64,000 nucleotides of DNA, from the NCBI GenBank assembly GCA_963770155.1, contig CAVYOE010000001.1:1426001-1490000 (forward strand). The letters are read 5' to 3'. Below are positions 8,732 to 17,429 of this stretch, piece after piece. A model generated the notes under the pieces. It saw only the letters and a program-made list of their open reading frames with translations, searched no databases and was not told where the DNA came from. The position numbers and the translations under genes are program-made. Source of the DNA: CAVYOE01 sp963770155. Its GTDB lineage: Bacteria; Actinomycetota; Thermoleophilia; Solirubrobacterales; 70-9. How positions within the stretch are numbered: the first letter of the stretch is position 1; each line of letters begins with the position of its first letter.

Positions 8732-9824
8732 GAACCAAGGGCCCGCAACGCGGCTGCGGGCCGCGGTCTGCGGCTGCGGCCACCGGGGCCGCACGGTGTG
8801 GCAGCGCCACCTGCACGAATCCGACGGCTTCGAGCTGGTCGGCATCCAGGACACCAGCCGCGAAAGCCTCGACCAGGCGGTCGCCGAGGGCCGGATCGGC
8901 GCCGACGGTGCCTTCCTCGACCTCGCCGAGATGCTCGACGCCGTCAACCCCGACGTGCTCGTCGCCTGCCCGATCCCCGCGGCCCATGCGGAGGCGGTGG
9001 AGGTCGGCCTCAGCCATGACTGCCATGTGCTGGTCGAGAAGCCGTTTGCGACCGAGATCGAGGACGCCGCCCGCCTGGTCGGCCTCGCCGAGGCCAAAAG
9101 CCTGACCCTGGGAGTCGTCCAGAACTGGCGCACCAAGAGCGCCGGCGAAGCGCTCAAGAAGGCGCTCGACGACGGTCTGGCGGGCGAGGTCTCGCATGTC
9201 TCCTTCCGGTACGTCCGCGATCGCGAGCGCGACCACCTGCCCGACTACCTGTTCTCCGAGGAGGACCCGATCCTGCAGCAGATGGGCATCCACCACCTCG
9301 ACCTTTTTCGCTGGGTCTTGGGAGAGGAGATCGTCTCCGTCCAGGGCCACGAGACGCGCCCGGCCTGGAGCCGCTACCGGGTGCCCTCGATCAACCAGCT
9401 GTGGATGGAGACCGGGAGCGGCGTGGTGATCAGCTACGTCGCGACCTTCTCCTCCCGCGGGACGCATGTTCCCCAGGAGAGCCTGGTGATCGACGGGGAG
9501 CTCGGAACGCTCTCCAACGAGAGCGCCTACTTCGAGCCGCCGCTCCTGTTCTCGAGCCGCGACCGCGACGAGCCCCTCGACCTGACCGCCGAGGTCACCG
9601 AGCGTGACTCGGACTCCCAGTACGAGATCGGAGACCTCGCCCTGCTGCAGAACTTCCGCGCCGCCGTGACCGCCGGCGAGCCGCTGATCGCCGCGGGGCA
9701 CGAGAACCTGGGCACGCTCGCCGTCGTCGATGCTGCCCGCGCCTCCCTGCGCGCCGAAGGCCCGGTCGCCGTGAAGCAACCCGCCGTCCCGTCTGCCGAG
9801 GACCTTGCCCGACTGGTCCGATAG
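8721..9824 (+). CDS. Gfo/Idh/MocA-family oxidoreductase
   Basis: This 367-residue NAD(P)-dependent oxidoreductase has a Rossmann N-terminus AAVCGCGHRGRTVWQRHL, a divergent form of the GxGxxG motif with two cysteines, and the EKPFATEIEDAARL catalytic loop. The dimer domain contains MGIHHLDLFRWVLG, where the conserved histidines and aspartate expected for the active site are present. GTG 8721 overlaps the previous gene by 11 bp. The following methyltransferase starts inside its last 20 bases. It most likely acts on a sugar or inositol-type substrate in this locus. It is clearly distinct in sequence from the paralogue at 2011-3015, so the two probably act on different steps. Confidence 0.84.
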   Translation: MAARNQGPATRLRAAVCGCGHRGRTVWQRHLHESDGFELVGIQDTSRESLDQAVAEGRIGADGAFLDLAEMLDAVNPDVLVACPIPAAHAEAVEVGLSHDCHVLVEKPFATEIEDAARLVGLAEAKSLTLGVVQNWRTKSAGEALKKALDDGLAGEVSHVSFRYVRDRERDHLPDYLFSEEDPILQQMGIHHLDLFRWVLGEEIVSVQGHETRPAWSRYRVPSINQLWMETGSGVVISYVATFSSRGTHVPQESLVIDGELGTLSNESAYFEPPLLFSSRDRDEPLDLTAEVTERDSDSQYEIGDLALLQNFRAAVTAGEPLIAAGHENLGTLAVVDAARASLRAEGPVAVKQPAVPSAEDLARLVR

Positions 9825-10716
9825 CGCACCGGTCGTCGAGCTCGACTGTCCGTTCGGCTGCGACGGGAGGCGGTTCCGCGTGGTCGACACGGTCTGGGAG
9901 GCGCCCGAGTCCGCCGTCTATCGCTGTGAGGAGTGCGAGACCGTGTTCCTGCACCCGATCATGTCCGAGGAGGAGGAGCGCGCCTTCTACGAGGCCCAAT
10001 TCGCCAGCTACATGAAGGAGCGCGGCTCCCCCGGGGAGACCGACCCTGCCGACCACTTCGAGAAGTGGCAGCCCGAGGCGCGGCGGCGGCTGCAGAACCT
10101 GAAGCCGTGGCTGCGGCCCGAACTGCGGGTGCTCGAGGTCGGGTCCTCGACCGGATTCCTGCTCGATGCCGTCGCTCCTCACGTCGCCTCGGTGGTGGGG
10201 ATCGAGCCCGGCGAGCAGTATCGCGAGTACGCCAACAGCCGCGGGATCGAGACCCACGAGCGGCTCGAAGAGATCGAGGACCGCCGCTTCGACCTGGTCA
10301 TGTCCTACTACGTGGTCGAACACCTCCGCGACCCGGTCGGCGAGCTCGGCCGCTGGCGAGGACTCCTGGACGCGGGAGGGCACTGCGCGGTGGAGGTCCC
10401 GAACGTCGAAGACGCGCTGGTGCGCTACTACCAGGTGCCGGCATTCGATCGCTTCTACTGGCAGCGGGCGCACTACTTCAACTACTCGCACCGGACACTC
10501 GAGATGGTGCTGCTGAAGGCGGGCTTCTCAGCAGTCGAATCGATCCCCGACCAGCGCTACGACATCTCCAACCACGTCCACTGGATGCTGACCGGCGAGC
10601 CAGGCGGCAAAGGCAAGTACACCGACGTGCTCGACGACCGCGTTGATGCGGAATACGCCCGGGTCTTGAAGGAACACTGGCTCTGCGACACGGTGTTCGC
10701 GGTCGCTACGAACTAG
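9805..10716 (+). CDS. Class I SAM-dependent methyltransferase with N-terminal zinc-ribbon
   Basis: This 303-residue protein begins with a cysteine-rich knuckle (CPFGCDGRRF and YRCEECETVF), followed by a methyltransferase domain with motif I VLEVGSSTGFLLDAV, the acidic VGIEPGEQYREYA and SYYVVEHLRDPVGEL after motif II. The architecture matches 7002-7808. A TTG start at 9805 overlaps the oxidoreductase by 20 bp; a start further in would cut the first cysteine pair, so TTG is preferred. It is the last gene of the plus-strand nonulosonate block and ends tail-to-tail with 10706-11599, overlapping it by 11 bp. The acceptor is unknown but is probably a sugar nucleotide or glycan hydroxyl. Confidence 0.82.
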   Translation: MPDWSDSAPVVELDCPFGCDGRRFRVVDTVWEAPESAVYRCEECETVFLHPIMSEEEERAFYEAQFASYMKERGSPGETDPADHFEKWQPEARRRLQNLKPWLRPELRVLEVGSSTGFLLDAVAPHVASVVGIEPGEQYREYANSRGIETHERLEEIEDRRFDLVMSYYVVEHLRDPVGELGRWRGLLDAGGHCAVEVPNVEDALVRYYQVPAFDRFYWQRAHYFNYSHRTLEMVLLKAGFSAVESIPDQRYDISNHVHWMLTGEPGGKGKYTDVLDDRVDAEYARVLKEHWLCDTVFAVATN

Positions 10717-11599
10717 GGCGCTGTCCGGCCGAGCGCCGGCCCCGGATCAGCAGCACGAAGATGTCGGGACGTTCCGAGACCGGGTGCCGGTAGGGCTGGA
10801 AGTCGAAGTCGGCGACTTCATACCCCGCCTCGCGCAGATAGCCAGCGTAGTTGTGGTGCCAGACCGCGCCCTCCAGGTGCCAGGACGAGGTGTCTGAGTC
10901 GTCGGTCTGCTCGTGCCCGGCCCAGGTCGGCTCGTTGAGGACGACCTGACCGACGCCCGCCGCGGCAAGAGCGCGCAGGTAGGCCTGCAGCTCGCGCGGC
11001 GTGAATACCACCCAGGTGGATGACGAGAAGACGAGATCGCTCCGCAGGTCCCCGCCCTCCAGCAGCTCCAGCGCATACCCCTTCTTGAAGTCGAGGTTCG
11101 CCCGGCCGCCGTGCTTGCGCTCCGCGGTCGCTACCGAGAGATCCACCCCGGTGAACTCGAGCTCGCCGTGCTGGCCGGCCAGGTGGGCAATGATGTCGCC
11201 GTTTCCGGTCCCGATCTCCACCACCGAGGCTCCGGACCCGAGCTCTGCGACAGCGCGCTCCAGCAACGGCAGGATCAGTCCGCGCTGCTGCCGGGAGAGA
11301 TCCTTCCCGCCCTTCTCGAGGGTCTCGTCGGCATAGCCGGCCAGCGAATCGTCGGAGTACTGCTCGATCGCAGCCGGTGAGATGCGGTCCTGCCCGATCG
11401 ACTCCTGCAGGCGTCCGTAGTCGCGGGCCATCTGGCCGAGGGGGCCTTCGAGCACAGCGACGGCCGCTGTCCGGCCGAAGCCACCCTGGCGCTGGGCGAG
11501 CTTGTAGAACGCCTGCGAGCCCCGGTAGACGCTCAGGTGGCGGAGGGCCAATCCGAACCAAAGCCCGAGGCCCGTGACCATGGCGAGCATCCTCTTCAT
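10706..11599 (-). CDS. Class I SAM-dependent methyltransferase, membrane-anchored N-terminus
   Basis: This 297-residue protein has a short hydrophobic N-terminal stretch (residues 4-20, MLAMVTGLGLWFGLALR) that could anchor it to the membrane. SAM motif I is VVEIGTGNGDIIAHL (126-140), followed by FTGVDLSVATAE (motif II) and the later SSSTWVVFTPRELQAYL. The C-terminal half includes WHLEGAVWHHNYAGYL, reminiscent of small-molecule methyltransferases. The start is ATG 11599, with a TANNNT hexamer 6 bp upstream (11606-11611). The gene is last on this strand, 9 bp downstream of the stop of the long surface-carbohydrate gene. Its substrate cannot be predicted beyond a glycan-locus context. Confidence 0.8.
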   Translation of the reverse strand: MKRMLAMVTGLGLWFGLALRHLSVYRGSQAFYKLAQRQGGFGRTAAVAVLEGPLGQMARDYGRLQESIGQDRISPAAIEQYSDDSLAGYADETLEKGGKDLSRQQRGLILPLLERAVAELGSGASVVEIGTGNGDIIAHLAGQHGELEFTGVDLSVATAERKHGGRANLDFKKGYALELLEGGDLRSDLVFSSSTWVVFTPRELQAYLRALAAAGVGQVVLNEPTWAGHEQTDDSDTSSWHLEGAVWHHNYAGYLREAGYEVADFDFQPYRHPVSERPDIFVLLIRGRRSAGQRPSS

Positions 11600-11605
11600 T
11601 GCGTC

Positions 11606-11611
11606 AATCTA
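11606..11611 (-). promoter_or_regulatory. Putative -10 element for leaderless methyltransferase mRNA
   Basis: On the minus strand the hexamer reads TAGATT and ends 6 bp before ATG 11599. It fits the TANNNT pattern seen in front of other first genes in the window. No convincing -35 box is visible. Confidence 0.4.
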
Positions 11612-13432
11612 GTCAAGGAATGCGGCGGCGCAGTCATCGCCGGGCGGAGCCAGCGCCTCTTCGACGATGCCGGCGGCGCGTTCGCGCCAGGCATCCCGCT
11701 CCAGTTCCTCGAGCGCTGCGACCTCCTCCGCCACCCGACGAAGCTCCTCGGGTGTCCGCCCCTCCCAGCGCACCTCCGGGAACGGCTCGAGCTGGTCGAG
11801 GTCCACGGTGGTGTCGGAGCGGACCAGCACCGGTGGCACCCCGTGGGCGAGGGCCTCGTAGCAGACGACGCTGTACGTGTAGAGCATCAGATCGCTGGCG
11901 CGTAGCAACTCGCCGATCGGTGTCTCGACGAAGCGAGCATTCGCGCAGCCCTCGACCCCCCGGGCCCACCGGCGCACCGCGCCGGCGTCAACGGCCGGGT
12001 GGCACTTGATCACCAGCTCGAACCGCTCGTCGCCCCCGAAGGCGGCGACGGCCTTTTCGATCTGCTCCACCGAGGGAGCGAGATCGATGCTGGTCGCGAC
12101 CAGTACCCGGGTCTTCGCGGCACCGTGGGCCGCGTCGACCTCGGGCTTGGTCCGCCACAGGTAGTCGTGCCGGAGCGCGCAGCCGGTCCGGATAGATCTC
12201 TCGGGGAAGCCCTCGCGGACAAGGATCCGCTGGAAGGCCGGGCCGTTGGTGACGACGCGGTCCGGCAGCGGCCTGATCCCGATCTCCGATCGGGCTGGAT
12301 AGAGGGAGAGCGCCAGCCGGGAGAAGTTGACGTTGTCGTAGCCGATCACCTCGGTTCCGGCCATGTGCCGCTTTACCGACCAGGTCAGCGCCTGCTCCCA
12401 GGCGTGGCCCTCGAACGGAAAGATCACCCGCCCCGGCGCGATTCCGGCCCGCGCGAGACCCCGCACGAGCGGCTCGTAGGCGAGCGCCTCAGCCCGGGCC
12501 GACTCGGTTCGCCCCACGTCCTCGCGGGCGAGGCGCGCCAGGGGAATCCCGTCTACGGCGGCCTGATCCGGGATCCGGGGTTCGAAGGCGGCCGCGCGGC
12601 GCCGGCAGCCACGCCAACTCGGGTTGTCTACGTACAGCTCCGGGAAGACCATCTCCTCCCCGGTCCCGAGCAGACCCCGGGCCGTCTCCTGGAAGTCGGC
12701 TCCCGGCAGGATGCGCGGCAGGTATGCGACCCGCTGGCCCCGCGCGCGAAGCTGTTCGGCCAAGGGGCCGAAGTGGGGATCGACATACGAGCCGTCGGCG
12801 GCGATGTTGCGCCGGTCGGCCCAGGTGACCAGCAGCGTCGTCCCGTCCCCGGATAGCTCCCGTTCCGCCTGCGCGCCCAGGTTTGCGAGGGCACGGCGCC
12901 TGCGGCGGTGGGCCAGCGCAGCCAACGAGCGCCCGGCCAGGGCACGACCCGCCCGCTCAGCTTTTCGGCGGTACGGACTCCCTCCCCAGATCACCGCCAC
13001 CTCGAGCCCGGCTTCCCGGGTCAGGTCGATCGCCTCGTCGAGCATGGCCGGCGTCTCGCAGACAACGAGGGTGCCCTTCGAGCCGCTCAGCGCATCGGGC
13101 AGGGCCGCCAGCGCGCAGAGGCGGTTGAAGAGCCCGTAGTAGGGGTTCTTTGCCGCCAACTCCGAGGCCCACCACTCGATTTCCCGGTTGAGCTGCGAGA
13201 GCTCGCCGATCGCGTCGAGGAAGGGCTGCCGCAGCCGCTCAGCCGCCGCGGCGAGCGATGGCGCGACCACAACCGGATCGATCTCCGCGAGCACGCCACG
13301 CTCGGACCGCATACGCCAGGCCGCATCGGTGCCGAGGTAGATCCAGCTGCCGACCCCGGCACCCCGAAGCGCCCGCCGCACGGCAGCGGGCCGGCGCGGC
13401 ACCGCTCCCTGGAGCGCAAACCGGACGGTCAT
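11609..13432 (-). CDS. LIC12162-like surface carbohydrate transferase
   Basis: This 607-residue soluble protein has no membrane segment. Its C-terminal third resembles the GT-B donor domain of surface-carbohydrate and polyol-phosphate transferases: VLVATSIDLAPSVEQIEKA, FELVIKCHPAVDAGAV (a KxHP motif shared with CDP-glycerol-type and capsule transferases) and SDLMLYTYSVVCYEALAHG (about 513-531). The N-terminal half contains LVVCETPAMLDEAIDLTREA, likely the acceptor domain. The KCHP and SDLMLY segments parallel those of the truncated gene at 2-922. It starts at ATG 13432 and overlaps the HAD gene stop by 4 bp. It probably moves an activated acidic sugar or polyol phosphate onto a lipid-linked or surface glycan. 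Confidence 0.7.
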   Translation of the reverse strand: MTVRFALQGAVPRRPAAVRRALRGAGVGSWIYLGTDAAWRMRSERGVLAEIDPVVVAPSLAAAAERLRQPFLDAIGELSQLNREIEWWASELAAKNPYYGLFNRLCALAALPDALSGSKGTLVVCETPAMLDEAIDLTREAGLEVAVIWGGSPYRRKAERAGRALAGRSLAALAHRRRRRALANLGAQAERELSGDGTTLLVTWADRRNIAADGSYVDPHFGPLAEQLRARGQRVAYLPRILPGADFQETARGLLGTGEEMVFPELYVDNPSWRGCRRRAAAFEPRIPDQAAVDGIPLARLAREDVGRTESARAEALAYEPLVRGLARAGIAPGRVIFPFEGHAWEQALTWSVKRHMAGTEVIGYDNVNFSRLALSLYPARSEIGIRPLPDRVVTNGPAFQRILVREGFPERSIRTGCALRHDYLWRTKPEVDAAHGAAKTRVLVATSIDLAPSVEQIEKAVAAFGGDERFELVIKCHPAVDAGAVRRWARGVEGCANARFVETPIGELLRASDLMLYTYSVVCYEALAHGVPPVLVRSDTTVDLDQLEPFPEVRWEGRTPEELRRVAEEVAALEELERDAWRERAAGIVEEALAPPGDDCAAAFLD

Positions 13433-14100
13433 CGCGCCGGGACCGGTGGCGGGCTGGAGACCAGATCGTCCCAGTCGCGGTCGAGCTCGGCGAGGTCGCT
13501 CACCAGCCGCACCCCTGCATCCGCAAACGGATTCGGGGCGCCCTCGCGCACCCGGCCGACGAAGGGGACCCCGGCCGCGCGCGCGCCATCGATGTCGGTG
13601 TCGGCGTCGCCGACGAAGAGGAGCTCGCCCGGATCGAGCTCTCGCTCGGCCAGGATCCTCTCCAGGATCTCCGCCTTGGTGGGCGGTGTTCCGTAAATGC
13701 CGGTGAAGTAGTTCGCGATGCCGCGCTCGGCCGCCAGCCGGAGCAGCTCCTCTTCCGGGGTGCCCGACGCCACGAACAGCGCCAGCTGTGCGCTCCGGGA
13801 CTGGAGCAATTCTGTCGCCCCGGGGACGAACGGGCAGCCGACCATCTGCTCCCAGACGATCGCCGAGAACCGTTGCCCGAGCTCCTCCATCTGGGCCTGG
13901 CCGAACGGCCGGCCGAGGATCTCCTCGCCGATCCGGCGGAACTTCTCGTAGCGGGAGACCCCCTCGTTGTCGAGGTGCAGGGCAACGATCTCCTCGACCT
14001 GCTCGGGATGGTCGGAGAAGAGCTCAGCGAAGGCGCGGGTCTTGATGTCCGACGACTCGAGGATGACCCCGTCGAAGTCGAAGGCTGCCGCCCGGATCAA
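13429..14100 (-). CDS. HAD-superfamily hydrolase (phosphatase)
   Basis: This 223-residue HAD phosphatase carries the nucleophile motif AFDFDGVILESSD with both aspartates, the motif II serine in ALFVASGTPEEE, a motif III lysine in GTPPTKAEIL and the acidic motif IV FVGDADTDIDGARAAG. A helical cap lies between motifs I and II, as in beta-phosphoglucomutase-type members. TTG 14100 is chosen because it overlaps the upstream stop as TTGA and places the protein N-terminus directly before the first beta strand. An in-frame TTG at 14142 would add 14 unconserved residues. Next to a CMP-sugar synthetase and a 2-hydroxyacid dehydrogenase, it could dephosphorylate an acidic sugar phosphate before CMP transfer, as KdsC does; this is inference. 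Confidence 0.8.
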   Translation of the reverse strand: MIRAAAFDFDGVILESSDIKTRAFAELFSDHPEQVEEIVALHLDNEGVSRYEKFRRIGEEILGRPFGQAQMEELGQRFSAIVWEQMVGCPFVPGATELLQSRSAQLALFVASGTPEEELLRLAAERGIANYFTGIYGTPPTKAEILERILAERELDPGELLFVGDADTDIDGARAAGVPFVGRVREGAPNPFADAGVRLVSDLAELDRDWDDLVSSPPPVPAR

Positions 14101-14996
14101 TCTTCGAGCTGGGGCTCCAGCTCGTAGATCTCCTCGACGCAATCGACCAGGCCCTGGCCGAGATCGAGGTAGTACGAGCTGACCAGCTTGCGCGCCTGCT
14201 TCGGCCGGAAGTGGTACGGCGTGATCGCGTAGTGGGCCGACTCGCCGTCGGCACCGGCGGCCTCCGGGGGCTTCAGGTCGATCCTCACGTCCTTTCCGAC
14301 CACCTCCTGGACCAGGCGGAGCAGGTCGCCGAAGCGCAGGGGGTGGTGGCCGGTGAGGACGACCTGCTCGTTGGCGTACTTCTGGTCGAGGATCTCGACG
14401 CTGAGCCGAGCCGCGTCCTCGACGTGGATGTATTCGCGCAGCTCGTCCCCCGTTCCATAGGCGACGATCCGGCGTTCGGTCAGAGCCTGGCGCAGATAGC
14501 GGTGGACACTGTTGCTGTCGCCGGCGCGGCGCCCGAACAGCGTTCCGTAGCGCAAGACCGTGTAATCGAGGCCGTACTCCCGCTTGTACTCCTCGATGTA
14601 GAGCTCGCAGGCCTGCTTGCTGACGCGGTAGAAGGAACCGGCCTCGCTGGCGACATACACGCTCGACGCGAAGACGTAGCGGTCAACGCCCGCCAGTCGG
14701 CAGGCCTCGAGCGCATGGACGTTGCCCAGCACGTTGACGCCGACGGTGTCGATCGGCCGCGTGCGCGACTCGTCGATGTCCGCGATCCCGGCGAAGTTGT
14801 AGACGACGTCGTGACCCTCGACTGCGCTGACGACGCTCTCGAGATCGGCCACGTCACCGAGGACCAGGTCCTGATCCTCCCGCAGATAGGGCGAACGGCG
14901 CACGTCGAAGACGGTCACCCGGTGCCCGGCATCGGCGAGCGCGTCGGCAACGTGGCTGCCGACGAACCCGGAGCCGCCGAGGACGGCCGCCCTCAT
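14097..14996 (-). CDS. NAD-dependent epimerase/dehydratase (extended SDR)
   Basis: This 299-residue extended SDR has the NAD motif VLGGSGFVGSH near the N-terminus, FASSVYVASE with the catalytic serine, and FYRVSKQACE giving the Tyr-x3-Lys pair. ELREYIHVEDAARL matches the substrate domain of sugar-nucleotide epimerases. ATG 14996 yields a canonical N-terminal beta strand and an ATGA overlap with the upstream 2-hydroxyacid dehydrogenase gene; a much longer open frame upstream is not conserved and is antisense-like to that gene. The downstream HAD start overlaps its stop. It probably acts on an NDP- or CMP-linked sugar in the same pathway. Confidence 0.85.
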   Translation of the reverse strand: MRAAVLGGSGFVGSHVADALADAGHRVTVFDVRRSPYLREDQDLVLGDVADLESVVSAVEGHDVVYNFAGIADIDESRTRPIDTVGVNVLGNVHALEACRLAGVDRYVFASSVYVASEAGSFYRVSKQACELYIEEYKREYGLDYTVLRYGTLFGRRAGDSNSVHRYLRQALTERRIVAYGTGDELREYIHVEDAARLSVEILDQKYANEQVVLTGHHPLRFGDLLRLVQEVVGKDVRIDLKPPEAAGADGESAHYAITPYHFRPKQARKLVSSYYLDLGQGLVDCVEEIYELEPQLED

Positions 14997-15934
14997 GCGG
15001 GCGCCTCGTCGAGCGCCGCGAGCAGGTTCTGTACCGCTTCGGTCTCCATCTGGATGCGTGCCTCTCGAGCGTAGGAGCCGGCGTGGGGCGTCAGCACGAC
15101 GTTGGCCAGCCCGCGCAGCGGCCCCTCGTAGGGCTCCTCGGAGAAGGTATCGAGGTAGGCGCCGCCGAGCCGACCCTCTTCGAGCGCTTGCACGAGAGCG
15201 TTCTCGTCGACCAGGTCCCCGCGCGCAGCGTTCGCGAGGATCGCGCCGGGCTTCATCTTTGCCAACTGCTCCGCTCCGATCAAGGGACTTGCACCGCCGG
15301 AGGCATGCAGGGTGACGATGTCGGCCGCCGCGAACAGCGCCTCGGGCTCGACCAGCTCGGCTCCGGTTGCAGACACCGCGGCCGAGTCGGGCGCGGGATC
15401 GCAGGCAATGACGTTGGCGCCGAACGGAGCGAGGAGCTCGGCGACGCGGCGCCCCACCCTGCCGCAGCCGACGATCCCGACCGTGCGGCCCTTCAGCAGC
15501 CCTCCCATCTGCCGTCGCCACTCCCCCGTTCTCAGCTCCGAGTCCATCGCCGGCACCTTTCGCAGCACCGCGAGGATTCCGGCCAGGGTCAGCTCCGCGA
15601 CCGCGTCGGTGACAGCCTCGGGCGTGTTCCGGACCGCCACTCCGCGCTGCTCGGCGGCGTCGAGGTCCACGTTCTCGAGCCCCGCCCCGACCCGGGAGAT
15701 GACACGCAGGCGCGGCGCCCCCGCGATCACATCGGCGGTCAGCGGCTCGGTGCCGGCGATCACACCGTCCGCGTCGCTGAGCAGCTCGGCCGCCTCCGCT
15801 TCGCTCAGCTTGCGCCCGTGGGGATTGGGGACGACGCGGGCACCGGCCTCGCGCAGGAGCTCGAGCGGAGCTTCGTCTTCAGCTCCGAAGGAAGAGACCG
15901 AGACCGCGACGACGTTCTCAGGCGACCGGCTCAT
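14993..15934 (-). CDS. D-isomer-specific 2-hydroxyacid dehydrogenase (phosphoglycerate-dehydrogenase-like)
   Basis: This 313-residue NAD-dependent enzyme has the Rossmann motif VGIVGCGRVGRRVAE, the catalytic arginine in NAARGDLVDE, the glutamate in LDTFSEEPYE and the histidine in LTPHAGS. All three residues of the Arg-Glu-His triad are thus present. It lacks the regulatory ACT domain of classical SerA (about 525 residues). ATG 15934 gives the expected short N-terminal domain; an earlier in-frame start would run deep into the neighbouring cytidylyltransferase gene. Stand-alone phosphoglycerate-dehydrogenase-like proteins recur beside NeuA-type genes in surface-polysaccharide loci. The substrate here is likely an acidic sugar-derived hydroxyacid rather than the serine pathway, but this is inferred from neighbours. 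Confidence 0.85.
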   Translation of the reverse strand: MSRSPENVVAVSVSSFGAEDEAPLELLREAGARVVPNPHGRKLSEAEAAELLSDADGVIAGTEPLTADVIAGAPRLRVISRVGAGLENVDLDAAEQRGVAVRNTPEAVTDAVAELTLAGILAVLRKVPAMDSELRTGEWRRQMGGLLKGRTVGIVGCGRVGRRVAELLAPFGANVIACDPAPDSAAVSATGAELVEPEALFAAADIVTLHASGGASPLIGAEQLAKMKPGAILANAARGDLVDENALVQALEEGRLGGAYLDTFSEEPYEGPLRGLANVVLTPHAGSYAREARIQMETEAVQNLLAALDEAPA

Positions 15935-16685
15935 TGCTCTCGACCTCCGAATAGCCGTTCGCGCGGAGCCAATGCTCCACCCCGGGGATCTGCCACTCGT
16001 AGTCGACGTCGCAGCCGCCCCACGACTCGATCGGCGCGATCCGCTTGCCCATCCACTTCTGCGGCAGCAGCCCCTCCTCCATGTTCTCGAGGCAGCGGGG
16101 ACGGACCACCGAGAGGCCCATATCGGCAAACCAGACGTCCCCCTGGGAGTCGCGATCGCAGTTCAGCGTCGCCGGATCGCCGAAGGTCTCGAACGGAACG
16201 AACGGCTGCAGGGTCCCGTCGTCCTCGAGTCGCCGCGCCCGCAGCGGGCTCCACATGTTGTAGCGGGAGACGGTGACCGCCGAGTCGAGCTCCGGATCGC
16301 GGCGCAGGGTCTCGACGCCCTTGTCGATCAGCTCCCCGCTCACCGTCGGGGCGTTCGCGAACAGGAGCGCCATCAGCTCGACCTCGTCGCCCTCGGCCTC
16401 GACCCGCTCCCTGATCACCTCGTAGCCGTGGAGATAGGCATCCTCACCGAGCGCCTCCGGGGAGGCGAGCTCGGGCGGCCGGTCGATGATCTCGGCGCCG
16501 TGGTCCCGGCCGATCCCGGCGATCTCCTCCGAGTCGGTCGAAACATAGATGCGCTCGACGTGCCGGCTGGAGCGGGCGGCGAGCAGCGGGTAGGCCATCA
16601 TCGGCCGCCCCAGCACCGGATAGGTGTTCTTGCCCGGAAAGCCGGTGCTGCCGCCGCGGCCGAGCAGGAGGGCAACGACGCTCAT
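15918..16685 (-). CDS. neuA: NeuA-like acylneuraminate cytidylyltransferase
   Basis: This 255-residue protein has the CMP-sugar synthetase signature ALLLGRGGSTGFPGKN at residues 5-20, which binds CTP, followed by MMAYPLLAARSS and IYVSTDSEEIA, all typical for NeuA/KdsB-fold enzymes. Residues such as LMALLFANAPTV correspond to the metal-binding region, although the usual aspartate pattern is partly altered. It would activate an acidic nine- or eight-carbon sugar with CMP. ATG 16685 shares one base with the stop of the upstream methyltransferase (TGATG). Its own stop overlaps the dehydrogenase start by 17 bp. It is clearly different from the SpsF-type enzyme at 1322-2014, so the locus encodes two CMP-sugar activation steps. 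Confidence 0.83.
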   Translation of the reverse strand: MSVVALLLGRGGSTGFPGKNTYPVLGRPMMAYPLLAARSSRHVERIYVSTDSEEIAGIGRDHGAEIIDRPPELASPEALGEDAYLHGYEVIRERVEAEGDEVELMALLFANAPTVSGELIDKGVETLRRDPELDSAVTVSRYNMWSPLRARRLEDDGTLQPFVPFETFGDPATLNCDRDSQGDVWFADMGLSVVRPRCLENMEEGLLPQKWMGKRIAPIESWGGCDVDYEWQIPGVEHWLRANGYSEVESNEPVA

Positions 16686-17425
16686 CAGCTCGCACCTTCC
16701 GGCAACGGCCATCCGACCGGCAGCTCGAGGTCGAGCACGGGATCCTCTACCGGGGAGGCGCCCCGCTCGAGGACGAAGGTCGCGAAGCAAACGGGCCAGT
16801 CCACCCCGACCACGGTCTCGGCCGGCTCGCGCCGGTAGCCGTGGGCGAGGATCCGCGCCGGTCCGAACGAGCGCAGCTTCCGGGCAATCTCGGGCCAGGC
16901 CGTACAGATGTAGGGGACCGTCGTCCGTCCGTCCCAGGGCCCCGACAGCGCCAGGCGCTGTTCGGCGCGCTTCTCGCCGGTGTCTGCGTCGTGCATGCGA
17001 AGGTCAAAGAATAGGAAGCGGCCGGTGACCCTCCACAATTCCTCCAGCACCTCGGCGTAGCGAGGCTCCCAGTGCAGCCAGCCGAGTGCCGCGACAACAT
17101 CGGCGTGGCGGTCGCCGAACGGCAGTCCCTCGGCGCAGTCGGCGACCCGGAACGAAGAGCCCGGCCGCAGACTCGAGGCTGCCTCGACCAGCGCCTCTGA
17201 GGCGTCGACCCCCTCGTACTCCAGACCAGGGTCGTAGGAGTGCCAGATGTCGGCGAACCCACCGGCTCCGCAGCCGACGTCGAGCACGGTTCGTGCCTCC
17301 TCCGCGAGCCAGGGAAGGAACCGTTCTTCCGAGGGATAGAGGTCGTCGGGGCTGTCGCGGTGCCCCGAGTAGTAGTCGACCAGGTCGGAGTGCTCGATCC
17401 AGGATTTCAGCCGGCTCGAAGACAC
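16685..17425 (-). CDS. Class I SAM-dependent methyltransferase
   Basis: This 246-residue protein has SAM motif I VLDVGCGAGGFADIW, an acidic motif II (YEGVDASEALVEAAS) and FRVADCAEGLPFGD before ADVVAALGWLHWEP, all normal for small class I methyltransferases. The N-terminus is hydrophilic and no extra domain is evident. It lies immediately upstream of the NeuA-like gene with a 1 bp overlap and 4 bp after the next methyltransferase stop, so the set is co-transcribed. It probably methylates a sugar or glycan hydroxyl in the second CMP-sugar block. No substrate-specific motif is recognised. Confidence 0.8.
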   Translation of the reverse strand: MSSSRLKSWIEHSDLVDYYSGHRDSPDDLYPSEERFLPWLAEEARTVLDVGCGAGGFADIWHSYDPGLEYEGVDASEALVEAASSLRPGSSFRVADCAEGLPFGDRHADVVAALGWLHWEPRYAEVLEELWRVTGRFLFFDLRMHDADTGEKRAEQRLALSGPWDGRTTVPYICTAWPEIARKLRSFGPARILAHGYRREPAETVVGVDWPVCFATFVLERGASPVEDPVLDLELPVGWPLPEGAS

Positions 17426-17429
17426 GGGG

